NCBI RefSeq assembly: GCF_000372725.1
Contig: NW_005196756.1
Coordinates: 653,783 to 717,782 of the forward strand
Source: Emiliania huxleyi CCMP1516
Lineage: Eukaryota > Haptophyta > Isochrysidales > Noelaerhabdaceae
DNA length: 64,000 bases
Direction of reading: 5' to 3'
The notes beneath the pieces were generated by a model that made no database searches, was not told the DNA's origin, and was given only the letters and a program-made list of their open reading frames with translations. Shown piece by piece: positions 1 to 9,538 of this stretch. Positions within the stretch are counted from its first letter, which is position 1, and every line of letters begins with the position of its first letter. The position numbers and the translations under genes were made by a program.

Positions 1-1028
1 CTCATCGAGCTCCTCCTCGAGATCAGCCTTGCGCTGCGTCGCGGTGTGCCGCACCATCGCCGACCACGACAGCAGCAGCGCCAGCCGCAGCGGGGCAACG
101 ACCCGCTTCTGCACGTAGCCGACTCCCGGGGGCGCAGCAGGCCGAAGCAGGAGGCCGGCCGGCGGACCGGGCGGAGAGGCGGCGACGGGAGAGGCGGCGC
201 GCCGGACGGCGACCAGCAGGGTACCGGCAGGCACCAGGGCACCGGCAGGCCTCGCGTGGGGCAGAAGGGCAGGAGGCGAGCAGGCGGCGAGCTGCAGCAC
301 GAGCGACATGTCCTCAGTGCCCAGCCACGGACCGGGAATGGGCGACGCTGAGGGCGCGGAGCTGTATGTGAGTGATGCGCGGCTCTGCGGGGAGCACAGT
401 TTTCTTTTTTTGGCATCCTTGGAAATTTCCAGGGCCTCCGTTTCCATCCAGGGTCTGAGCCAAGAGAGAGAGAGAGAGCAGTTGAAACATTTTTGAAAAC
501 CAACAAGAAATCACAAAACAAAACACAAACACAAATCTCTCTCTCTCTCTCTCTCAAAATCACGCCAACAATATACCTACTGTGCAAGAAATCACGCCCC
601 TCACAGTGTGTCTCACTCACACGCCTCTCACAGTGATTTGGGCTCGGCAGCTTGTCAGCCCTCAGCCGAAGCTGGGTGGGGCCGCCGGTCCCGCAGCCGG
701 GTACTTCTCCAAGTTGGCCATACACATAATAACGAACGAAAGTTTCTCCTCTTGCACTCCTCTTCGTTTTTTTCTGACTCTCTCTCTCGACTCTCGTTTC
801 TTGCTTGAGCACTAAGAATAATTCGAGAGAGAGAGATTTTTGAAACCCCACATGTTCTAATTCGAGTAGAATTTGTTTGATTCGGGCTCTGAGCCAAGTC
901 TGATCACAAAATCTGAGAATCTCTCTCTCTCTCTCTCTCAAAATCTACCCGGGTATTTTGAGAGAGAGATTTTTAGCAATACCAAACAACTCTAACACTC
1001 ACACGTCATTTGGGGCCTGGAGCCCTGT
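1..1028. other. Intergenic, repeats and low complexity
   Basis: No gene recognised. Short (GA)n/(CT)n tracts lie near 465-478, 536-556 and 918-940. Segments at about 410-475 and 880-975 (TTGGAAATTTCC, CCATCCAGGGTCTGAGCCAAG, CCCGGGTATTTTGAG) resemble the AT-richer dispersed repeat found again at 35.0-35.5, 49.3-50.2 and 50.9-51.3 kb. Open frames here have no recognisable protein character. Confidence 0.5.
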
Positions 1029-1760
1029 TCACGCGCGCTCGAGACGTGCAGACAGGGTTGCCAGGTGAGAGCGAATGGCGCGGTTCACGCCTCGCACAAC
1101 AGAGAGAGAGATGCGCTCTGCATGGTGGGACATAAAAGAAAGCGAGTACTTGGGCGAGTAGGCCGTGCGGTCGACGCTGCCGCGCGCGGCTTTGCGCGCG
1201 AGGCGGCGCAGCTTGAGAACGGCGGTGGGCGAGAAGCCGCCGCCTGAACGTCTCGTGGAGCAGCAGGTTGAAGTTGTTGCGCTTGACAAAGATCGCGTCG
1301 TGGTAGAAACCGCGATGCGCCTTGACGTAGCCGTGGCCGTTCTTGTGGTCGAAGGGTTGGCCGGGCTGCCCGCGCGCCTTGCAGCCCATGTTTAGGCGGC
1401 GGGCCTTCTCTTCGGTGTTGCCGAAGGCGTAGGAGTGGCCAACGGAGGCGGGCGTGCCGCCGCTCGAGGCGTTGCCAACGCCCGCCGAGGAGGTCTTGAG
1501 GAGGGGCGTCCAGAGCTTGACTTCATTCACCTCATCGCATCCTCCCGGGCCAGCGTGGGGTTCCGCGAGGTCGACCTTGTACCCCTCGTTGTACTGCCGG
1601 GTGAGCTCTGGTTTCTCCTTGTCACCGTGCACGACCGGCGCGTTGGCCGGGGCGCGCATCGCGTCCGCCCAGGCGGCGAAGACGACGTCGTGGGGCCGCC
1701 GGTGGTGGGCCTTGTTGTAAAGGTAGTCGCCGAATTGTTTGTATTTTGCGGCTCTACAGT
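1029..1760 (-). pseudogene. Conserved hypothetical protein fragment, frameshifted
   Basis: Minus-strand coding signal in two frames. The first runs from an AG near 1760, through a segment containing QFGDYLYNKAHHRRPHDVVF and later HKNGHGYVKAHRGFYHDAIF, to LLLHETF near 1245. The natural continuation, GGGFSPTAVLKLRRLARKAA to a TGA at 1029, is in another frame, so a one- or two-base indel at about 1240-1246 breaks the gene, or there is a sequencing error. Composition is protein-like on both sides of the break. I do not recognise the family and assign no function. No convincing ATG is seen; the 5' end may lie in an unrecognised upstream exon. Confidence 0.45.
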
Positions 1761-2708
1761 CCTGAGAAAAATCGGGTTAAAAATTGGCGGGCAAAAAGAG
1801 CCGACCATGTACCAGGGCGCTTGGCGGGGGGTTTTAGCAATTGGGAAATTCAGGTGAGCAAAATAGCTGGGCATCTTGCCGATTTTGTTGATTTTGGCGC
1901 AGTGCCCAGGACTACCACAATCCACAACAGGCCTATGGCTCAGAGAAGAGCCCGACCGAAATGCAACGACAAACACATCAGAGTACAGAGAGAATTTTAC
2001 AGAGAGAACGTTCACACCGGCGTCGAAAAAGAATTCCGTGCGCGGGAACACTATAGATCTAGACAAAGAATTTTACAACAAAGCTCCCTCGCACAACACT
2101 GGGCACGGGACTGGCTCGCACTGGCACTAACACGCTAGAAAAAGAACAAGAACATGAGGGAGGAGGAGTTAGTTTTACCACCAAAATCAATAACACAACA
2201 GAACAAGGAAAGAAATCGCGTTGCGGGGGGGGGGGGGGGAAGGTCGGTTCACAGCACAAGCTTTGCCGGTAAAAGAGTTCCTTTCTTCTCTTCCAAGTCG
2301 GCTTCACAAAAAAAGCGAGGGGGCGGAAGATAGTGTTCAGTGCGGTAGATGGTGAGCTCGGGGCGCAAGAGGTGGCCTGTGAGCCATCCGGCTTACATGT
2401 ATGTACCCTGCGTTCTCGCACATGGAGTGCGAGATACTCGCTCGACTTTCCTTCCTTCCCAATCTGTCAGTCACTCCCCTTTCTCCCGGCCGGGGTGGGG
2501 CGGGGCGCGCGCGGGTGGCGGCGGGTGTGCGGGATGTCTGTGGGCCCGAGAGCGATCTTGTGTCCTTCCTTTGTTTCTTCAAAAAAGAAGACAAGAATTC
2601 TGCCGGGGAGGCCCGGGGCGGACCGGAGAATTCTGGACGTGTCCAGCCAGCGTGTCCAGCAGCCTTTCCATTCTCCGAGCAACTCCTTCAACTCGCGTCG
2701 CCGTCGTT
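1761..2708. other. Intergenic region upstream of the TIR receptor gene
   Basis: No gene recognised. Contains a G homopolymer at about 2225-2239 and is AT-richer than the flanking genes. It should hold the promoter of the gene starting at 2709, but I see no distinct motif. Confidence 0.4.
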
Positions 2709-5700
2709 ATGCTCGTGTTCACAACACTGCTACTCTCTGAGGTGCATCTCCAGGACGCGCCGTCACCGCGTTCACCGCCGCCTTCGACACCGCCTTCAAC
2801 GCCGCCTTCACCGTCGCCGCTGTCCGGCCTTGTCTCCGCATCGAGCGATCTCCGATTCCTGATCGACGAAGCTCAAAATCATGGCTCCGACGTCACTGTC
2901 TTCCTGGCTCCCGGCGCGCACCTCAAGCTGAGCAGCCAGATCAAGTGCACCTCCAACATCAAGGTGACCGTCGCGAGCAGCGGCGAGCGAGCGACGCTCG
3001 ACGGCCAGGGGCAGACCGGGATCTTTCGCCTCGAGGGCTGCAGCCTCACCCTGCGGGGGCTGATCCTCGTCAACGGGAAGGCGTTGAGCTTGGGCGGAGG
3101 CGTTGTGTCCGCGACCGGAGGCGACGTGGAGATAATCGATTCGACTGTCAAGGACTGCTCTGCTGGTCAGGTGTGCCGTGCAGCCTCGCAGCCGCCCTGC
3201 AGCGCCGCATGGCAGCGGAACGAGAGATGGAGATGGCCACGGCTGCCTCACCCCGCTCTCTCCTCGCAACCGCAGAATGGCGGCGTCATCTCCGCGTTCA
3301 GGAGCGGTGCGGTCTCGCTAATCGGCTCGACCGTGACTGACTGCTCGGCTGGTATTGTGACTGACTGCTAGAGCTACAGCCGACTTGGAACGCCACACGG
3401 CAGCAGGGCGAGAGATGGAGACGGCCACAGGTTGCCTGCCTCATCCCGCTCCCTCCTCGCAACGCAGCGCGGCGGCGTCGTCTACTCGCAGTCCAGCGGT
3501 GCGGTCGCGCTAATCGATTCGACTGTGACGAACTGTTCGGCTGACTGGGTGCGCCGCATGGCAGCTGGGCGAGAGGTGGACGGCTGCCTCTCCACCTCTC
3601 TCCTCGCAATCGCAGGACGGCGGCGTCGTCTACTCGCAGTCCAGCGGTGCGGTCACGCTAACCCGCTCGACAGTGACGGGCTGCTCTGCTGGCACTGTAC
3701 GCCGCGTAGAGCTAGCATCCACTCTGCAACGCCACACGGCAGCGGGGCGAGAGATGGAGACCACGCCTGCCTCACCTCGCTCCTCCCTCCTCGGAACCGC
3801 AGCGCGGCGGCGTCGTCTACGCGGTGTACAGCGGTGCGGTCTCGCTAACCAACTCGACCGTGATGGATTGCTCGGCTGAAAGGGTGCGCGACGTAGCATA
3901 GAATGGAGACGCCCGCGCTGCCTCACCCCGCACTCTCCTCGCAACCGCAGATCGGCGGCGTCGTGAGGGCGGTGACAAGCGAATCCCTCTCCGTCGCGGG
4001 TGTCGCCTTCATCAACAACTCAGCGCCCTCAGGCTCGGTGCTGTACTTAGATGAGCTCGATCGATCCTCGATCAGCGACACCTCCTTCGCCGGCAACATC
4101 GCCGGCAACGGTATCGCGATACAGACAGGCTCGCCGATAGATTGGGACTGCCGTTTGGGCCGCTGGATGCCGCGCCAGGGCGCCCTTGAAGGCGATTTCA
4201 GCGCCCCCGAGTGCAGACTTTGCCCAGCTGGCTACTATGGGGCTGCGAGAGGCCTCATCGAGCCCTCCTGCAGCGGACAGTGCATCAGGGGCCACTTTTG
4301 CGAGGAGGGGACGGCCGACCCCGAGCCCTGCCCGATCGGCACTCACATGCCCGCCCTCGGCGCGGCGAGCAACGAGAGCTGCATCCCGTGCGCTCCAGGC
4401 CAGCATCAGCCCTTCAGAGGTCAATCGGACTGCCTCACTTGCCCCGCGGGCAGCTTCTCTCCCGACGTCGGCCTCGCCGCTTGCGACCCTTGCCCGCTCG
4501 GAGGCTACTGTGCAGAGGCGGGCGCCGCCACCCGCATGGTCTGGGAGCCCTGTCCCGCGGGCAGCTTCAACCCGACCACCGGCTGCAAGTCGAGCGCCGC
4601 GTGCGAGTCCTGCCCCATCGGCACCTCGAGCGCAATGCGGGGAGCGGAAAGCATCGAAACGTGCGCGCCGTGCCGGCCAGGCACCGTCGCCGCCGAGGAG
4701 CGCAGCGAGATTTGCGAGCCGTGTGCACAAGGCTACTACCAGAACGCGGTCGGTGCCACCGAGTGCATTCGCTGCGCTGCTGGCAAGTTCTGCCCCAAGG
4801 GTTCGTCGCTCGAGCTCGACGCGCAATGTGATCCGGGCACATACGCCAACCTAACGGACGCCGACGGGGACCCTGAGTGCTTTGCTTGCCCCGCGGGTTT
4901 GTCGTGCGCAGGAGGTGGCGCCGCGCCTGCTGTGTGCTCTCCAGGAACCGCAGCCAAGCCTGCAAGGGACAAGTGCGCAATGTGCGGCGTCGGCACGCAC
5001 CAGCCGTATGCGGGGAGTGCGAGCTGCATTCCATGCGATCCCGGTTTCTTCTGCCCGGAGGGAAGCAGCGCTCAGCTGCCGGCGAGCTGCCCCGCCGGCT
5101 TCTACAACGGCAACGCGTCCACCACACTGGAGAGCCTCGACGATTGCGTCGGATGCGCGCTTGGCAGCTTCTGCGCCGGCGGTGCCGCGCAGCCAACCGC
5201 TTGCGCGCCAGGTAGCATCGCCCCCTCGGCCAACATGTCCGCGTGCGAGCTGTGCCCGAAAGGCCACTACGCAGCCTCCCGCACCGCGTGCGAGGAGTGC
5301 GAGGCGGGTACCTATGCGGCGAGCGAGGGCCTCTCGCTGTGTACCCCCTGTCCTCATCCCCTCTCCAGCAGCAGCGGCGACGTCACCTGCTCCACCTGCA
5401 AGGAGGGCTTCTACCTGCTCGACGGCGCCAACGGCGACCCAGCCGACATCTTCAAGGCGCCGACGAAGCACTGCAAGCCCTGCCCGCCAGACGCCATCTG
5501 CGCGACCAACACTACACTCGAGACCCTCGGCATCCCGCGCAACCACTGGCGCGCCTCTCTCCTCACCACCGAGATCCACGAGTGCGACGCATCGGACCAC
5601 TGCAGCGGCTCGGAGGTGGAGCGCTCCCGCCGCCGCCTCACGGCTACGCTCAGTACTGGTGCGACGGCAGACGGCTCGGGCTGCGACACAGGCCACACGG

Positions 5701-8261
5701 GCCCGCTCTGCGAATGGTGCGTGAGCGACGAGCAGTACTTTGACCGCGCGGAGCGAGGCTGCGCGGACTGCCCGCCTACGGGGCGGGTCGGTTTAAAGGT
5801 AGTGGTCGCCGCTCTCGCAGGGGCGGCGCTCCTCTCATACCCCGCGCTCGCCCGCACCGAGTGCGGCCGCTATGGCGCGGTGCTTCGGCTCGCGCGCTCC
5901 GAGTCGCAGGTTGGATTCCAGCCCAAGTTCAAGATCCTCGTCAGCTTCTACCAAGTTGCCGCGACGCTCGGGCCCGTCTACGGCGTCCACCTCCACAAGG
6001 ACTTCACGCGCTGGACCAACTTCGTCGACGCGATCTCCTTTGACCTCCTCGGCCTCGCCTACCCGAATGCTTGCATCGGCTCGATGCGAGATCGGATCCT
6101 GATCGCCGCCCTTTGGCCGATAGCAGCTATCATGCTCGGAGGCACCGCCCTCGCTTGCTACGCGCTCACAGAGTGGCTCTTGTCGGATCGCACCGAAAAC
6201 CTCCGGCGCGGACTTATCCGCAACGCGCAGAGCCGCCTGCTTTACTTGGCGATTATTGTCGCCTACTTGCTGCTGCCTTCCGTCTCGCGCGCCATCTTCA
6301 AGGCGAAGCAGTGCGAGTCGTACGACATAAACGTCTTTAGCGGGGAGAGACGCAGCTACCTCGTGGCCGACCTCAAGGTGCTCTGTAGCGCCGCCGACGT
6401 CGAGTACCGCGGCCTCGACGCCTACTTCTGGGCTTTCTTCGTACTCTGGCCGGTGCTCGTCCCTCTCGCATTCTTCTCGCTGCTGCTCTGGATCCGCCCC
6501 GAGGTGGTGTCGCAGCGAGTCGGGGACATAGCTGGGGCGTGCCGCTTTCTCTGGCGCGACTACGAACCAGGCTTCCTCTTCTGGGAGGTGTGCATTGGGA
6601 GGTGGGTGCATTGTGTTGCCAAGCGTCGGGCACACCTATCGTGAGCCCCGCGTGCGTCTTGATAGGTGGTCGACCTGCTCCGCAAGCTCTTCCTCGCCTC
6701 GCTGGTGCTCTTCATCAATATCGAGCATGGATCGAGCAAGCTCCTCCGCCTCGTCGTCGCTTCTGTGGTGTCTGCCCTCTTTCTTGCCGCCCTCGCCCTC
6801 GCGCGTCCCTTCAAGCAATCCGACGACCTCTTCCTCGCGTGCATCGCCAACTTGCTGCTCACCTGCTGCTTCATGCTTGGTACTGTGGTTAAGCTGTGCG
6901 AGAGCGCAGCCTACGAGGACATGTGCAAGACCCTCGTCGGCTTCGACAGCGCGCGCGGCGCCAGCGCTTTTGTCATCGCGCTCACCGCCGCGATGCTCAT
7001 CATATCGCTGCTTGTCGTCGTCTTGAAGACCGCCAGCGCCGTCCGCATGCCCACCATCCGCCTCGCCTCCTCCGGTCGCCCCCCAGTCCTCGAGCTGCCC
7101 CCCGAATGCCACTTCCACGGCTTCATCTCGCACTCTTGGGGGACCGGCCAGGACCAGACCCACACCGTCGTGCGGCGACTGCAGCTGCTCCTGCCCGGCG
7201 TCCGGATCTGGCTCGACGTCGACAACCTCGAAGACGTGAGCAGGCTCGAGGAGTCAGTAGCCGACGCGATGTCCTTCCTCGTGTTCCTGAGTGTCGGCTA
7301 CTTCAGGAGCTTCAATTGTCGTCGCGAGCTGTACGCGGCGCTCGGCTCGAACCGGCCCTTCATCCCAATCTTCGAGGCTGACGCGGCAAAGGGCGGCGCC
7401 TCGCTCGCGGTGTTGCAAGCCGAGTGCCGCGAGAACTGCGTCGAGGCCGCTCCTGATGCCTACCCTTCCTACGGCGGGCCGGACGAGATGATCAGGCGCA
7501 TCTTTTGGGAGACAGAGCCGATCGTGTGGGTGCGGGTGAACGCCTTTCAGCTCGAGTCGCTCAAAGCCGTCGCGCTGCGCATGCTGCTGCACTCTCCTTA
7601 CTACGTGAGTGATCCGGCCGAGCTTGCCGACGGCGTGATGGTGCCCGGCGAGACAGGGCCCTTCGCCTTCGGCGGTCCCGTCACCATCCTCGTGTGCCGT
7701 GGCAACAGGGGCGCCTTCCACCTGGCGGAGGAGGTCAAGAAGACAGCGGGAAAGGGGCGCTGCTCTGCTGCAACTAGCGCTGCGGTGGTCGTGATTCGCG
7801 AGGCGGAGGAGGCGCTCGAGGGAGCCAACGCGGCCCCGCTCTCCGGACACGTCGTGCTCCTGCTCTACCTGAACGAGAAGACCTTTCTGGACCCGGGCGG
7901 CGCCGTTGCGCGCCTTGTGCAAGTAGCGATGGACCGGCGCATCGCCGTCGTGCTGGTCCACGAGCAGGACCCTAGCTGCGGCGGCGTTCCTTTCCGCAAC
8001 TATTTCCAGCAGACGCCGCAGGTGCTGCAGCAGCAGCCGTACAAGCTCTACGACACAGTGGCGGTGCCGCTCTACCCGGCTCCGGAGCACCGCAAGGTGA
8101 GCTTGCGCCTCGTGCTGAGCGGCATGGGAGCCGTCCCATGCGATGCGGGGCCGCTCCGTCGGCGGTGGCAGCTCCTCCGCCGCCGCATGGCGATAGCGCG
8201 CCTCGTGCGGCGGCGCCCCGCCGAGCCGCGCCAAGAGCCGCAGCAAATGGTGCAGCCGTAG
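2709..8261 (+). CDS. Receptor-like protein: beta-helix repeats, Cys-rich ephrin-receptor-like repeats, multi-pass membrane region, TIR domain
   Basis: Model: exons 2709-3170, 3276-3356, 3468-3548, 3616-3696, 3803-3883, 3951-6587, 6666-8261, all joined in phase 0 with GT-AG introns, about 1,672 residues. A short hydrophobic N-terminus (MLVFTTLLLS) suggests a weak signal peptide. Residues about 30-300 look like a pectin-lyase-type parallel beta-helix. Residues about 350-870 carry many CPAGxxx/CxxC repeats typical of GCC2/GCC3 (ephrin-receptor-like) modules. About 8-10 hydrophobic segments follow (5788-7080). The C-terminal part holds a TIR domain starting HGFISHSWGTG (7116 on); a Glu at 7326-7328 (CRRELYAAL) sits where catalytic Glu is found in NAD-cleaving TIRs. 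Likely a plasma-membrane sensor with cytoplasmic TIR output; ligand and enzymatic activity are inference. The start could lie further upstream, as the frame is open to 2349. Confidence 0.8.
3171..3950 (+). repeat. Tandemly duplicated exon-intron modules inside the receptor gene
   Basis: Four consecutive exons of exactly 81 bp (27 codons) at 3276, 3468, 3616 and 3803 encode near-identical beta-helix coils (pattern xGGVVYxxxSGAVxLxxSTV, then xCSA). A fifth related segment opens the next exon at 3951. The introns are 105, 111, 67, 106 and 67 bp and are also similar to one another: several start GTGCGCCGC/GTACGCCGC and end CTCCTCGCAAxCGCAG. The duplicated unit was therefore exon plus intron, with phase preserved. 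Confidence 0.85.
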
Positions 8262-8267
8262 CACGAA

Positions 8268-8771
8268 ATGGTGCGGGCGGAGGATGGCGAGCGCGGTGGT
8301 AGGGGAGTGGGTCTACACTGTAGGCGGGACACGCAAGGTGAATCGCGCGTGGAGATCCGGCCGCTGTTGAGTGACGTGCGAGTGACGCTCCGCCGATGCG
8401 CCGCAAAGTGTACCGGCGGCGCCAATGGCATGAACCCGTGCGGTTTGAACTTCATGGCCAACTTCACAAACATCGGAACTTACGAGTACAAGTACGGCGA
8501 ACCCGACGTCCCGGCTTACCCTAGGGCTTACCGTGTCAAGCAGTGGGTTGGCTCCTTTCCGGGCTATGGCAAGAACGATACGGGTCGGCCGCTCTTTTGT
8601 GACGACGACGCGGCAGGCTCGACATGCATGCCGTAGCGTATGGTCTACATCGACCAGCCTCTTTGGTACACGGAAATCAAGGACTTTACGAAAGTCACCG
8701 TGGGCAACTTGCCTGCAGGCACGTTCGCCGTTCTTGCAGAATGCAGCGAGGTAGAGCCGCCAGCTTGCTAG
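8268..8771 (+). pseudogene. Small protein fragment interrupted by an in-frame TAG
   Basis: One frame reads from ATG 8268 to TAG at 8634-8636, then continues open, CGT ATG, to TAG at 8769-8771. Protein-like composition straddles the stop: before it YPRAYRVKQWVGSFPGYGKN and a Cys-containing segment, after it MVYIDQPLWYTEIKDFTKVT and a Cys-rich end. This suggests one ancestral reading frame disabled by a nonsense change. Alternatives are an unrecognised intron across the stop or readthrough. It begins 6 bp after the stop of the TIR receptor gene on the same strand. No family recognised. Confidence 0.4.
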
Positions 8772-9538
8772 GAGCGAGCAAACAGCGACGGTATCCTGCC
8801 ACTAGTCTCTCTTGAGACGTGTGTGTTGGTCCGGGCAGCGGCCACAGTGGGGGGGTGCCTGTGTTGCCTAGGCCTGCCCCTCCACCTTTCATGTCCAGTC
8901 CCCACCGTGCACCGACGCTGTCGTGGGATCGCTTGTCATGCGAGAAGGGCGTTGTTTCTAGTTTTGAATCGGCTTTCGGCCGGCGCGTTTTCTTCCTCTT
9001 ATTCCCGCCTCGCCCTGGCGAGGCATTCGTGAGAATGGTGAAAGAGCTCCCCCTCGTCCCGCACCTCGTTCCACTCGAACGCTACCCGGTCTCCTTCCTC
9101 CGGGACCCCGCCCTCCACCCCGTTAACCGCGGCGCGATGCGCGGTGGCAGAGTGTCTTGGCGCGGCGCTCCGCCTTTTCTGCCTCTCCCGTCTCCGCCGC
9201 CTTCTCGGCGCGTGCGGCGGCGCGTGCGCCACGTGAGCCCGCAGCCCTGCTCTCTACTACCACGTAGTCGCCCATGCACCTCACTCAGGCCTCAGGCGCC
9301 CGCCCGCCCGGCCGGAGCAGCCCCCACGCGTCGCCGCAAGGCCGATATCGATTTGCAGGCGCCAGAGGCCGCCTTCCGTGGTCCCCCTCTTCCCTCAATG
9401 CTTGACGCTCGCCCCCCCCCCCCCGCCCCCCAATCTTCTGCATTCGCTTTTTACATATATCAGAAATTTAATCTCGCAACAACTCAGCCACCATTCATTC
9501 TTTTAGGTCGCCCCTTCGCCCTTCGCCGCTTGTGGCCT
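8772..9538. other. Intergenic between the receptor gene and the sulfotransferase 3' end
   Basis: No gene recognised. Contains a C homopolymer at about 9411-9425 and an AT-rich patch near 9440-9500. The long open frames on both strands are low-complexity GC frames without domain features. Confidence 0.4.
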
